64,000 nucleotides of DNA from Clostridia bacterium (GTDB lineage Bacteria > Bacillota > Clostridia > TANB77 > CAG-508). The notes beneath the pieces are model-generated. The model saw only the letters and a program-made list of their open reading frames with translations, was not told where the DNA came from and made no database searches. Where the stretch lies: the NCBI GenBank assembly GCA_900759475.1, contig CAAEVK010000037.1:30869-94868 (forward strand), read 5' to 3'. Position 1 is the stretch's first letter; every line of letters begins with the position of its first letter. The position numbers and the translations under genes are program-made. Positions 37,857 to 48,494 of the stretch are shown in pieces.

Positions 37857-38972
37857 ATGTCGGAAAAATCAAAAGTTTATTTTACAGATTTTAGAGCAAA
37901 ACCAGGATTAAATTTACTACAAAAATTAGAGAGACTAGTAAAAAAAGCGGGTATAGAAAATATAGATTTTCATAATAAATTTGTAGCAATCAAAATCCAT
38001 TTTGGAGAGCCAGGAAATTTAGCATATTTAAGACCAAATTATGCAAAAGTAGTTGTAGACATTGTAAAGGAATTAGGAGGTAAACCATTTCTAACAGATT
38101 GCAACACTTTATATGTAGGAAGAAGAAAAAATGCGTTAGACCATTTAGATTCTGCTTATGAAAATGGCTATAATCCTTTCTCAACAGGTTGTCAAGTAAT
38201 TATTGCAGATGGTTTAAAGGGAACAGATGATGTATTAGTACCAATTAATTTAGAATATATCAAAGAAGCTAAAATTGGTAGAGCTGTTATGGATGCAGAT
38301 ATTATAATATCTTTAAATCACTTTAAAGGACATGAGGCAACAGGATTTGGTGGTGCATTGAAAAACCTTGGAATGGGATGCGGTTCAAGAGCAGGGAAAA
38401 TGGAAATGCACAGTAGTGGGAAACCAAATAGTAATAATAAATGTGTTGGATGTAGACAATGCCAAAAAATTTGTGCACATGGAGCTATTTCCTTTGACGA
38501 AGCGGGTAAAGCACACATTGACCATACTAAATGTGTAGGATGTGGCAGATGCATTGGAATTTGTAATTTTGATGCAATTCATTCGCCAAATGATGAATCA
38601 AATGATATTTTAAATAGAAAAATTGCAGAATATACTTATGCTGTTATCAAAGATAGACCAAATTTTCATATTAATCTTATTACAGATGTTTCGCCAAACT
38701 GTGATTGCCATTCCGAAAATGATGCACCAATTGTTCCAAACATAGGCATGCTTGCTTCTTTTGACCCAGTAGCATTAGACTTAGCATGTGCTGAACTAGT
38801 AAACCAACAAAAAGCATTTGAAAATAGTAATTTAGGAGAACATATAAAAGAAAATGTAAAAGGGGAGGATAATTTCCACATTAATCATCCAGAAACAAAT
38901 TGGAAAAGCTGTATAGAACATGGAGTAAAAATAGGGATTGGCAATGACAAATATGAAATAATAAAAATGTAA
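37857..38972 (+). CDS. DUF362 protein with 2[4Fe-4S] ferredoxin domain
   Basis: 371 residues. The N-terminal DUF362 domain (about 1-185) has IKIHFGEPGNLAYLRPNY and SLNHFKGHEATGFGGALKNLGMG. A ferredoxin module (about 195-240) has CVGCRQCQKICAHG and CVGCGRCIGICNFD, giving two 4Fe-4S clusters. The C-terminal part resumes DUF362 (FDPVALDLACAEL). DUF362 enzymes are of unsettled function, with roles in electron transfer suggested. Four CGG trinucleotides straddle codons and none is in frame. Confidence 0.9.
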   Translation: MSEKSKVYFTDFRAKPGLNLLQKLERLVKKAGIENIDFHNKFVAIKIHFGEPGNLAYLRPNYAKVVVDIVKELGGKPFLTDCNTLYVGRRKNALDHLDSAYENGYNPFSTGCQVIIADGLKGTDDVLVPINLEYIKEAKIGRAVMDADIIISLNHFKGHEATGFGGALKNLGMGCGSRAGKMEMHSSGKPNSNNKCVGCRQCQKICAHGAISFDEAGKAHIDHTKCVGCGRCIGICNFDAIHSPNDESNDILNRKIAEYTYAVIKDRPNFHINLITDVSPNCDCHSENDAPIVPNIGMLASFDPVALDLACAELVNQQKAFENSNLGEHIKENVKGEDNFHINHPETNWKSCIEHGVKIGIGNDKYEIIKM

Positions 38973-39062
38973 TTTTTATAGGTAACTGTTATTAAAATAA
39001 GTAAATTGTTTTTTCAAAATACTATTACAAAAAACTACTTGATAACTTAAAAGGGGGAATTT

Positions 39063-39834
39063 ATGAAGGCATTGGTTACAGGAGCATCATCAGGTATTGG
39101 TAAAGATATAGCAAGAGTTTTAAGTTCATTAGGGTATGAATTAATTTTAGTGGCAAGAGACAAAGAAAAATTAGAAAAATTACAGAAGGAACTAAAAACA
39201 AATTCAGAAGTAATAGCTATGGATTTAGGTATTGAGCAAAACTGTATTAATTTATATAATCAAGTAAAAAATCAAATAATTGATATTTTAATTAATAACG
39301 CTGGATTTGGAATATTTGGAGAATTTACAGAAACAAATTTAGAAAAAGAACTGCAATTAATAAATACAAATATAACAGCAGTACATATTTTAACAAAACT
39401 TTTCTTACAAGATATGGTAAAAAGAAATAGTGGACACATTTTAAATGTATCTTCTGTTGCTGGCTTTGCACCACGGACCTTTGATGAGTTCTTATTATGC
39501 ATCAAAATCATATATAACAAAATTAAGTAGAGGAGTTGCCAAAGAATTAGCCAAAAAGAAGTCAAAAGTAAAAATATCAATTCTTTGTCCAGGACCTGTA
39601 GATACAAACTTTAATCGTATAGCTGGAGTAAAATTTAGTATAAAACCTATGAGTAGTCAATATGTAGCAAAATATGCTATCAATAAAACATTAAAAGGAA
39701 AATTAACAATTGTGCCAGGAGTAAAAATAAAAATTTTACATATATTGAGCAAAGTATTACCAGAAAAAATTGTGGCAGAATTTACTTATTATAATCAAAA
39801 AAGAAAGAGATCAGTTGAAACAATTGACAAATAG
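39063..39834 (+). CDS. Short-chain dehydrogenase/reductase, one CGG shift
   Basis: About 256 residues. Cofactor motif TGASSGIGKDIA; NNAGFGIFG; catalytic Ser in LNVSSVAGFAP; then the CGG at 39474. In the zero frame it ends TFDEFLLCIKIIYNKIK; skipping the C gives FAPGPLMSSYYASKSYITKL, bringing the catalytic YxxxK in frame, then ILCPGPVDTNF, to TAG at 39832-39834. The family reduces or oxidises alcohols or ketones with NAD(P)H; the substrate is unknown. GGGGG precedes the start. Confidence 0.94.
39474..39476 (+). other. CGG +1 shift site, short-chain dehydrogenase
   Basis: Codon 138, CCA-CGG-A. Skipping C39474 brings the YASK catalytic tetrad in frame (FAP-G-PLMSSYYASK). Confidence 0.95.
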
Positions 39835-39867
39835 TATTAAAAGAAGTAAAAAAGAGTTCCATAAAGT

Positions 39868-39914
39868 GAAATATTATAAAAAAGTGAAAATGCAACTTTT
39901 TTTATAATATTTCA
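39868..39914. terminator. Bidirectional terminator
   Basis: GAAATATTATAAAAAAGT (39868-39885) pairs with ACTTTTTTTATAATATTTC (39895-39913), between convergent genes. Confidence 0.8.
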
Positions 39915-39953
39915 TTTTAATTAGGAACTACATGTGCTATATGACTTCCAAAA

Positions 39954-41301
39954 TTAATTTACTAATTTATCTGCCAATCCAATATAATTCTCTGGTGTTA
40001 ATTGTTTTAAGACTTCTTTATCTTCAGTAGCAATATCTAATTGGTTAATAAAATTTTTAATATCTGTTAAACTGACTTTTTTTCCTCTTGTTAAATCCTT
40101 TAAAATTTCATAAGCATTTGCACAGTCGTTTTTACGAAGGACAGTTTGTATAGCTTCAGACAAAACTTCAGGATTTGCATTTAAATCTTCTTTCAACTTT
40201 TCTTCATTTATCACCATTTTTTCAAATCCAATCACACTTTGTCCGAATAGATAGAACACTATGGGCAAAACCGACACCAATATTTCGTAACATAGATGAA
40301 TCACTTAAATCTCTTTGCATTCTTGAAATTGGTAAGTTATCTGCTAAAGTAGTAAAAATTCCATTTGACATATGAATATTTGCCATAGAGTTTTCGTGAT
40401 TAATAGGATTAACTTTATGTGGCATAACAGAAGAGCCAACTTCTGTTTTTACAGATTTTTGTTTAAAATAGGATTTGCTAATATAAATCCACATATCGCT
40501 GTTAAAATCCATGGTAATATTATTAAAAGATTTTATTAAATTAAAAACAACACATAAAATGTCGTGTGACTCTATTTGTGTAGTAATAGGATTATAGGTT
40601 AATCCTAACTTTTCTACAAATTTACGTGCAATATGTGGCCAATCTAAATGTGGATATGCTGCTAAATGTGCATTAAAATTTCCTACAGCACCGCCAAATT
40701 TGCCACATAATTCCACTTTTTTTAAGATAGCTAAAATAGAATTCCAACGATTAACGAAAACCATTAATTCTTTTCCAACTGTTGTAGGGGAGGCTGGTTG
40801 ACCATGTGTATGGGAGAGCATTGGAATATTTTTTCCTTCTTCTGCTTTAGACATAACAGAAGTAATTAATTTTTCTGCATGGGGAAGCCATATATCATTA
40901 ATTGCACTTTTTACCATTAGCCCATAAGCTAAATTCGATATATCTTCAGAAGTACAAGCAAAATGAATAAAACAAGATAATTTTTCTAAAGATGTATTTT
41001 TTAGCTTTTCACGAATAAAATACTCTACTGCCTTCACATCATGTTTTGTTGTATCCTCAATTGCTTTTATACGTTTAGCATCTTCTAAAGAAAAATCATT
41101 TGCTATACTATTTAAAATGTTTAAATCTTTAATTGATAAAGAAAAATTCAAAATAGAATTTAATTCAATTAACCATAAAATCTCAACTTTAACCCTATAT
41201 TTTATTAAAGCAAACTCCGAAAAATAATGAGACAAATCTTCTAAGTTTTTTCGGTAACGACCATCAATTGGTGAAATAGCAGACAATGTATTTAATTCCA
41301 T
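39954..41301 (-). CDS. purB: Adenylosuccinate lyase, one CGG shift
   Basis: About 448 residues, E. coli-type PurB (SAISPIDGRYRKNL at the N-terminus; signature SSVMPHKVNPINHE). The zero frame ends SIRTKCDWI; skipping the C of the CGG at 40245 gives SIGQSVIGFEKMVIN and about 97 more residues to TAA at 39954-39956, restoring the family length. It cleaves adenylosuccinate and SAICAR in purine synthesis. AAGGAGG precedes ATG 41301. It follows purA by 82 bp on the same strand, so both AMP-branch enzymes are probably co-transcribed. Confidence 0.95.
40243..40245 (-). other. CGG +1 shift site, purB
   Basis: ATT-CGG-A, codon 353. The shift gives LSI-G-QSVIGFE, linking the two halves of PurB. Confidence 0.93.
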
Positions 41302-41333
41302 AAAATCCTCCTTATATAGTAGTAATTTTTGTT

Positions 41334-41369
41334 AAAGTCGTCAAATTAAAAAAACAATTTGGCGACTTT
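41334..41369. terminator. Weak terminator-like hairpin between purA and purB
   Basis: AAAGTCGTCAAATT pairs with AATTTGGCGACTTT (with a G:T pair); no strong T run on either side. Confidence 0.4.
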
Positions 41370-41383
41370 ATACATTTAAAATA

Positions 41384-42655
41384 TTACTTTACAATAATCA
41401 TATTATCTCTTTCTGGACCAGTACCAATAAATTTAATAGGAGCACCAGCTAATTCCTCAATACGTCTTAAATAAATTTTTGCTTTTTCTGGAAGTTCTTC
41501 AAAAGTACTTGCGTTTGAGATATCTCCAAAATTACCTTCAAACTCTTCATAAACAGGTGTACAATTTTCTAAATATTCAATATTAGTAGAATAATTTGTT
41601 GTAACAACACCATTATGCTCATATCCAACACATAATTGAATTTTATCTAATTTACCAATAGTATCAACATGGTTAATAGCAAGACCAGTTAATCCATTTA
41701 CTCTTACGGCATATTTTAGAGCTACAACATCTAACCAACCACACCTTCTAGGTCTGCCAGTTGTTGTACCATATTCGTGACCTAATTGGCGAATAATATC
41801 ACCAATTTCATTTTCCTGTTCTGTTGGGTATGGGCCAGCACCTACCCTTGAAGAATAAGCTTTTAAAACACCATAAACTTCTCCAATATCTTTAGCACCA
41901 ACACCTGTACCAGTGCAAACACCACCAATAGTTGGGTTAGAAGAAGTAACATAAGGATAAGTTCCAAAATCAATGTCCAATAAAGTAGCTTGTGCACCTT
42001 CACATAAAACCTTTTTACCAGCCTCTAGTTGTTCATGAATAAAAGTAACAGAATCAATAACATATGGTTTTAAAATTTTTGCATATTCCGTATATTCTGC
42101 AATAATACTATTTGCATCCAAAGTAGGAAAACCATAAGCAGTAAAAATAACGTTTTTATTCTCTATATTTTTTCTTGCAATATTATCAAAATTAGGAGAA
42201 ATAAAATCTTCCATACGAATTCCACATCTTTCATATTTATCACAATAAGTAGGTCCAATACCACGAGCAGTAGTTCCAATTTTTCCATCTCCACGTCTTG
42301 CCTCTAAAGCCTTATCCATAGCGATATCATAAGGCATAATTACATGAGCTTTATCACTAATTAGCAAATTATTTACAGGAAAACCGCCTTTTTTTAGATC
42401 TTCCATCTCAGAAATTAAAACCTTAGGATCTACAACAACTCCATTTGCAATAACTGCTTTAGTTCCCTTATTTAAAATGCCAGAAGGAACTAGATGGAAA
42501 GCATACTTCACACCATCAACTTTTATAGTATGACCAGCATTATTACCACCAGAGCAACGAATAGCCACATCTGCTTTTGAAGCTAAATAATCAATTACCT
42601 TGCCCTTTCCTTCATCGCCAAAAAAAGTACCAAGAACAACATCAATTTTAGACAT
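41384..42655 (-). CDS. purA: Adenylosuccinate synthetase
   Basis: 423 residues. GTP-binding DVVLGTFFGDEGKGKVIDYL, IMP site GGNNAGHTIKVDG, catalytic His in the same motif, TTARGIGPTYCDKY and VTTGRPRRCGWLD. It joins aspartate to IMP using GTP, giving adenylosuccinate, the PurB substrate. ATG 42655 is supported by AAGGAGG; an ATG ten codons earlier has no ribosome site. Two CGG trinucleotides straddle codons only. Confidence 0.95.
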   Translation of the reverse strand: MSKIDVVLGTFFGDEGKGKVIDYLASKADVAIRCSGGNNAGHTIKVDGVKYAFHLVPSGILNKGTKAVIANGVVVDPKVLISEMEDLKKGGFPVNNLLISDKAHVIMPYDIAMDKALEARRGDGKIGTTARGIGPTYCDKYERCGIRMEDFISPNFDNIARKNIENKNVIFTAYGFPTLDANSIIAEYTEYAKILKPYVIDSVTFIHEQLEAGKKVLCEGAQATLLDIDFGTYPYVTSSNPTIGGVCTGTGVGAKDIGEVYGVLKAYSSRVGAGPYPTEQENEIGDIIRQLGHEYGTTTGRPRRCGWLDVVALKYAVRVNGLTGLAINHVDTIGKLDKIQLCVGYEHNGVVTTNYSTNIEYLENCTPVYEEFEGNFGDISNASTFEELPEKAKIYLRRIEELAGAPIKFIGTGPERDNMIIVK

Positions 42656-42679
42656 AAACAAAACCTCCTTATATTTTTT

Positions 42680-42774
42680 AGACAAGGGGACGGGGCTTTT
42701 GTCTTAACGTTTTTTAGCCTTATTGAAAGACTTCTGCTTAAAAACCTTAAGACAAAAGCCCCGTCCCCTTGTCT
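42680..42774. repeat. 27-bp inverted repeat, MITE-like element
   Basis: The left arm 42680-42706 and right arm 42748-42774 are perfect reverse complements (core GACAAGGGGACGGGGC). The 41-bp interior has no ORF. The arms are far more GC-rich than the surroundings, which suggests a transposed element; such rho-like GC-rich repeats are common in Firmicutes. Confidence 0.75.
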
Positions 42775-42782
42775 ATTATTTT

Positions 42783-45033
42783 TTAATATCCACCTTGTAA
42801 ATCTTCTTCAAGAGTAACTTCAATAATAGTTCCTTCTTCAACTTGTGTATTAGCTACATAACTTTGCGTAATAACTTTTCCATCTCCCTCTGAACTAATA
42901 TTTAAATTTTTAGATTTTAATGCATTTCTTGCTTGCTCTAAAGTCATACCTTTTACATTAGGAACAGAGACAGAAACTCTAACATTTTTATTTTCTGTGT
43001 ATAAACATACAATAGAATCATTAGATAATTTTACACCTGGTTTTGGAACTTGATCTAATACTAAAGTAGAAGTTTTATTTTCATTATCACTTACTTTTAC
43101 ATTAAAGCCAGCATTTTTTAATATTTTTTCAGCTTCAGCTACTGTTTTATTTCTAACATCTGTAAGAGTAATTGTTTTATCAGAGGAATTATTGTCTGTA
43201 GCAGTAGAAGCAATTCCTAAATAAGGGAGAACTTCTGTTAAAATTTGTTTTACTACAGGACCTGCAACTTGTCCACCTTGATACTCTCCAGCAGTTGGCT
43301 GATACAAGACAACTAATGTAACAAGTTTTGTATCTGTAGTAGGAGCAATTCCAATAAAAGAAGCAATTTTTTTATCAGAGCCATCTAAATATTCAGAAGT
43401 ACCACTTTTTCCTCCAATAGAATAACCTGTAATAGCAGCATGACCACCTGTTCCATCAGTGACAACACTTTCCATTAAATCACGCATTGTGGCAGAAGTT
43501 TCTTTGGAGATAACTTGTCTTACCTCTACGGGTTCTATATTAGTTACAGCATTCGTATCTGTATTGATTACTTGTTTTACAACACGAGGTTTCATTAAAA
43601 TTCCATCATTAACAATAGCAGACACAGCTGTAATTAATTGCAAAGGTGTAATACTAAAGCCTTGCCCAAAGGAAAGGGTTGCTAATTCAATAGCATTTAC
43701 ATTGGCTTCTTTGTGCATAACACTAGATTGTTCTCCATATAAAGTAGAGCCAGTAGATGAGAACAATCCAAATGCTCTCATATATTTATAAAAAGTAGAA
43801 ACACCAATTCTTGCTCCTAACTGCATAAAAGCAGGGTTACAAGAATTGCCAAGAGCATCGCGTAAAGACTGTTCTTGGTGAGATTGAGGATATTTCCAAC
43901 AACGAATTGTTTGCCCCGATACTTTATAAGAACCACTACAAAAAAATTCGTTATCTGTATCAGTTTCTACAATATTTTCTTCTAATGCAATTGCAGCAGT
44001 AATTAGCTTAAATGTAGATCCAGGATCATACACAGCTGAACTAGCTTTATTTCTCCACATTTCCATAATAACAGAATTTTTTTCATCAGAGGATAAGTTA
44101 TCCCAGCCAGATTGGAGTAGAGTTTCATTTGGAGTAAAAGGAGCATTTAAGTTATAGTCAGGATAAGTTGCCATTGCTTTAATATCACCAGTTTCTGGAT
44201 CCATAATAATAGCACAACCACCTTCAATACAATTATTTTCAATAACAGCTTGTGCTAAATATTTTTCAACAACTGTTTGTATATAATAGTCAATACTTAA
44301 CACAATATCACTACCATTTTGAGCAGCAATTTCTTGTTTGTTTTCATCAGGAATTTCTTGACCAGATACATTTGTAGAAGTAACAATTTTACCAGGAGTT
44401 CCTTTTAAAACACTATCCCAAGTAGCCTCTAAACCGTCTAAACCTTGATTATCGGTTCCACAGAACCCAATAACATTAGCAGCAAAATTATTATAAGGAT
44501 ATGTTCTTTTAACATCTTCATCAATGTTAATACCAGCAGTAATATCATTATCATTTAGCCATTGCTTTAACTTGGTAATTTTATCTTGTTCTACTTTTTT
44601 AGCAATTGTACTAACAGAAGAAGTACTATTTACTTTTTCTAATACTTCATTATAATCTAATTCAAAAATTTCGGATAAATTTTTAGCAACAAATTCATTA
44701 GCAACTTTTTTATCATTAGCGTATAAAATTTTTCCGGGGATTAATAGTAACGGTATCCACCCTAGAACTAACTGCTAATATTTTACCAGTAGAATCATAA
44801 ATAGTACCTCTTTTAGGACTAATAATTTGATTCATTGTTTGCTGTTTATAAGCTTTTTCTTTATATTCAGCACCTTGAATAATTTCAATCCAAAATAGCC
44901 TTCCAATTAAAATAAAAAGCAATAAGGTAACAATAATTTTAATAGAATTTAAACGTTTTATAACATCTAATGTTACTTTATCAACAGATGTTTTTTTATG
45001 AGAATTTTTTTTCTTTTGATTTTTATTTTTCAC
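42783..45033 (-). CDS. Class B penicillin-binding protein with two PASTA domains, one CGG shift
   Basis: About 749 residues, SpoVD/FtsI type. Membrane helix (about 32-50); dimerisation motif KRGTIYDSTGKILAVSS; CGG at 44736, where skipping C gives TVTINPGKILYANDKK and joins a transpeptidase domain: active site YDPGSTFKLITA, NSCNPAF, and GGKSGTSEYLDGS (KSGT). Two PASTA repeats (TDVRNKTVAEAEKILKNAG; VPNVKGMTLEQARNALK) close the protein. It crosslinks peptidoglycan outside the membrane in division or sporulation. GTG at 45033 with GGTGAT is my start; a TTG nine codons earlier is possible. A paralogue lies at 61884. Confidence 0.94.
44734..44736 (-). other. CGG +1 shift site, PASTA-PBP
   Basis: CCC-CGG-A, about codon 100. 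The shift gives VTINP-G-KILYAN and fuses the N-terminal anchor to a 650-residue transpeptidase/PASTA body. Confidence 0.95.
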
Positions 45034-45136
45034 ATTATCACCAATCCATTTAAAATACAAAAATATTGTATATGATTAGAGGAGAAAAAGCAATAGATAG
45101 GGGATATAAAATGTGTTTAATTTAATTGAATAAAAC

Positions 45137-45166
45137 TTGAAATTAAATAAATAAAAATGATATACT
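45137..45166 (+). promoter_or_regulatory. Promoter for rsmA
   Basis: TTGAAA at 45137-45142 and TATACT at 45161-45166, spacer 18. Confidence 0.5.
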
Positions 45167-45207
45167 AATAAAAAATTACTAAATTATAAAAGAAGGTAAA
45201 GTATAAC

Positions 45208-46050
45208 ATGAACCTAGAAGAAGAAACTAAAAAAATTATGAGAAATTATGGAATATATGCTTCTAAAAATTTGGGGCAAAATTTTTTAATTGATGAAAAC
45301 ATTGTAGAAGAAATTATTGAAAAAGCAAACATTTCAAAAGAAGATTTTGTTATCGAAATTGGTCCTGGACTAGGTACTTTAACTAAAAAATTGCTTGAAA
45401 AAGCAGGAAAAGTAGTTTGTATTGAGTTAGATAATAGAATGATTGGAATTTTAAAAGAACGCTTTATGAATTACTCCAATTTTGAGTTAATCCATGAAGA
45501 TGTTTTGAAAGTAGATTTGGAAAAGTTAATATTAGAAAATAAAAATTTAAAAGCAAAAGTAGTTGCAAATTTACCATACTACATTACGACACCAATTATT
45601 ATGAAGTTACTAGAAGAAAAACTAAATTTAGAGAGTATTACAGTGATGGTGCAAAAAGAGGTGGCTGATCGATTAACAGCTGTTTGTGGAGAGGAAAATA
45701 CGGGAGCAATTACATATGCAATTCAATACTATACAGAACCTAGAAAAATAACAAATGTACCAAATACTTCGTTTATACCAACACCACAAGTGGATTCTAG
45801 TGTTATTCAACTAAAAATATTAAAACAACCAAAAGTAAATGTAAAAAATGAGAAAGTATTTTTTAAAGTAATTAAATGTGCTTTTATGCAAAAAAGAAAA
45901 ACTTTGTTGAATACATTAGCAAATGCAAAAATATTAGGAGATAAAAAACAAGTAGAGGCAATATTGAACCAACTAGAAATTGATCCACAAATTAGAGCTG
46001 AAAAATTAACAATAGAACAGTTTGCTAAAATTGCAAACTATTGTCAATAA
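45208..46050 (+). CDS. rsmA: 16S rRNA dimethyladenosine transferase
   Basis: 280 residues. ASKNLGQNFLIDENIVEEI, SAM-binding IEIGPGLGTLTKKLL, and NLPYYITTPIIMKLL identify KsgA/RsmA. It dimethylates two adenines (A1518/A1519) near the 3' end of 16S rRNA, a ribosome-maturation step. AGAAGG upstream of ATG. Monocistronic. One ACG-GGA junction read normally. Confidence 0.96.
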   Translation: MNLEEETKKIMRNYGIYASKNLGQNFLIDENIVEEIIEKANISKEDFVIEIGPGLGTLTKKLLEKAGKVVCIELDNRMIGILKERFMNYSNFELIHEDVLKVDLEKLILENKNLKAKVVANLPYYITTPIIMKLLEEKLNLESITVMVQKEVADRLTAVCGEENTGAITYAIQYYTEPRKITNVPNTSFIPTPQVDSSVIQLKILKQPKVNVKNEKVFFKVIKCAFMQKRKTLLNTLANAKILGDKKQVEAILNQLEIDPQIRAEKLTIEQFAKIANYCQ

Positions 46051-46252
46051 AAACAAATAACTAAAAAAGTAAATAAACAAACCAAAAATGAATGCAAGAA
46101 CTAGAAAAAATAATTATATATGAAATTGACAAAATAAAAAATTTAAAGTAGAAATGCAATAAAAATACTAGTTATAATTTAATATCATGGCTTTTAATAT
46201 GCTATATTGTTATCTTGAAAATTAAATTCACAAAAAAATCACAAATAATTAG

Positions 46253-46281
46253 TTGACTAATAAAAATAAAAGTAGTATAGT
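46253..46281 (+). promoter_or_regulatory. Promoter for marR-ABC operon, overlapping a hairpin
   Basis: TTGACT at 46253-46258, TATAGT at 46276-46281, spacer 17. An imperfect hairpin (about 46268-46295) with a T run overlaps the -10. Confidence 0.6.
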
Positions 46282-46315
46282 AATTACTGCTTTTATTTTT
46301 TTAAGTAGATAGGAG

Positions 46316-46765
46316 ATGAAATATTACTTGCTAGAATTTCAAGACGAATTTGATAAGTTTATTTATTATATAATGAATTTAAAAAGAGATACTTTAAAAA
46401 AAGTAGGACTATATGTTGGGCAACCACATATTTTAAAAATGATTAATGAAAAACCAGGATTGCCTCAAGCAAGTCTTGCAAGACTTGCAGGTATAAAGGC
46501 ATCAACATTAAATGTTATGTTGGGAAGAATGGCAAAAAATGGACTAGTCAAAATAAAAAGTGACAAACATAATTGTAAAATTAAATGTGTATACTTAACA
46601 AATAAGGGAAAAGAAATTCAAAAAATTGGTTGTAAAATAATAGACCAAATAAAACAAAAACAATATGAAGGATTTTCAGAAAAAGAAAAGAATGAGTTGC
46701 AATGTTATATGTCAAGAATAAATGAAAATTTAAACAATATTTTAAAAAAGGAGGAAGAAGAGTGA
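46316..46765 (+). CDS. MarR family regulator
   Basis: 149 residues. Helix-turn-helix and wing: GLPQASLARLAGIKASTLNVMLGRMAKNGLVKIKSDKHNCKIKCVYLTNKG. Upstream position in an operon with two ABC exporter genes, and a 4-bp overlap with the first, suggest it represses or senses the exporter substrate. AGGAG lies directly against ATG 46316, too close; a TTG at 46328 would give better spacing and is a possible start. No in-frame CGG. Confidence 0.9.
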   Translation: MKYYLLEFQDEFDKFIYYIMNLKRDTLKKVGLYVGQPHILKMINEKPGLPQASLARLAGIKASTLNVMLGRMAKNGLVKIKSDKHNCKIKCVYLTNKGKEIQKIGCKIIDQIKQKQYEGFSEKEKNELQCYMSRINENLNNILKKEEEE

Positions 46766-48482
46766 AAAAATATTTCAAATATATGAAAGGAAATTGGAAG
46801 TATGCTATATTAGCACCTATTTTAATTATGGTAGATACTGCTGGGATGATGATACAGCCATATTTTTTACAAAAGATTATTGATGTAGGGATTGCAAATA
46901 ATGACCAGGACTATATTATTCGAACAGGATTAATTATGATTGTATGTGCATTAATTTCTTTAATTGGTGGCTTTTTAGCAATGTATTTTTCTTCAAAAGC
47001 AGCATATGGATTTGGTAGTAATTTAAGACAAGATATGTTAAGCAAAATACAAGAGTTTTCTTTCAGCAACATTAATAAATTTAGTACTTCATCATTAGTA
47101 ACTAGACTAACAAATGATGTAGAAATTATACAACAATTGGTACAGATGATGTTAAGAATGTTAATTAGAGCACCGTTTATGTTAATTGGTGGAATTATTT
47201 TAACTATTGCTATGAGTCCAAGTATTGCAATGATATTTTTAATTATTACACCATTGCTTGCTTTGACGATGGTATTTATTATAAAAAAGGCATTTCCATT
47301 ATTTACAAAGGTACAAACAAAAATTGATAAAGTAAATGGCGTTATTCGTGAGAACTTAATTGGTGCAAGAGTAGTAAAATCTTTTGTAAGAGAAGATTTT
47401 GAATCAGAAAGATTTGAAAAAGCAAATGTTGATTTAAAAGAAACTACTATTAAAAGTTTTCATATTATGATTTTACTAATGCCATTGGTTATGCTTATTA
47501 TGAATGTGGCAATAGCAGCAGTATTATGGATTGGTGGAAGTGGAAATATAGATGTTGGACAGATTAGTGCAGGAATTACTTATATGTCTATGACCTTAAT
47601 GTCGTTAGTAATGCTTTCAATGGTATTTATGAACTTTTCAAGAGCAAAAGCATCTTCAGATCGTATATTAGAAGTAATGGTAGAAAACCCAGATGTGGAA
47701 CAAAAATCAAATGCAATAAAACAAAAAATTGAAAAAGGATTGGTGGAATACAATGTAGAAAGTTTTGCATTTAAAGATTCGCAAGGTGAGCCAATTCTAA
47801 ATAATATTTGTTTTACTGCAAAACCAGGGCAAACAATTGCAATAATAGGAACAACAGGTACAGGAAAGTCTACAGTTGTTAATTTAATGCCAAGGTTTTA
47901 TGATGTTACACAAGGATATGTTAAAATAGATGGTATTGATGTAAAAGACTACGATTTACAAATATTAAGAGACAGTATAGGAATGGTACCACAAGAAAAT
48001 AGATTGTTTGCAGGAACAATAGAGGAAAACATTCGTTGGGGAAAAGAAGATGCTACAGAGGAGGAAATAAAGCATGCTTGTAAAATTGCACAAATAGACG
48101 AATATATAGAAAATCTACCAGACAAATACCATTCAAAAGTAGAAGAAAGAGGTTCTAATTTTTCAGGACGGACAAAAACAAAGATTAACAATTGCAAGAG
48201 CGTTAGTTAAAAAACCAAAAATACTAATATTGGATGACAGCGTAAGTGCCTTGGATAGTACAACAGAACAAAACTTACGAAAGGCATTAGCCGAGGAGTT
48301 CAAAAATACAACGATTTTTATTATTACACAAAGAATTAACAGTTGTAAAACAGCAGATAAAATATTGGTAATGGACGATCGGAACAATTGTAGGAGAAGG
48401 AACTCACGAAGAATTAATTCAAAATAATCAAATTTATCAGGAAATTAGTGAATCTCAAAAAGAAGTAATGAAAGAAGAATAG
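46762..48482 (+). CDS. ABC exporter subunit 1 (ATPase/permease fusion), two CGG shifts
   Basis: About 572 residues. Six membrane helices (about 12-300), then the ATPase: Walker A GTTGTGKST, Q-loop MVPQENRLFAG, and a signature only completed by shifting. The CGG at 48169 gives NFSGGQKQRLTIARALV; Walker B ILILDDSVSALD follows; then the CGG at 48380 gives VMDDGTIVGEGTHEELIQNN, to TAG at 48480-48482. Both are the standard family sequences. GTG start overlaps marR by 4 bp. With the next gene it forms a heterodimeric drug- or peptide-type exporter. Confidence 0.95.
48169..48171 (+). other. CGG +1 shift site 1, ABC exporter 1 signature
   Basis: Codon 470, GGA-CGG-A. Skipping C48169 gives FSG-G-QKQRLTIARAL, the ABC signature motif. 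Confidence 0.97.
48380..48382 (+). other. CGG +1 shift site 2, ABC exporter 1
   Basis: GAT-CGG-A. Skipping C48380 gives MDD-G-TIVGEGTHEEL, the conserved post-H-loop strand. Confidence 0.96.
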
Positions 48483-48494
48483 GAGAGTGAGATA

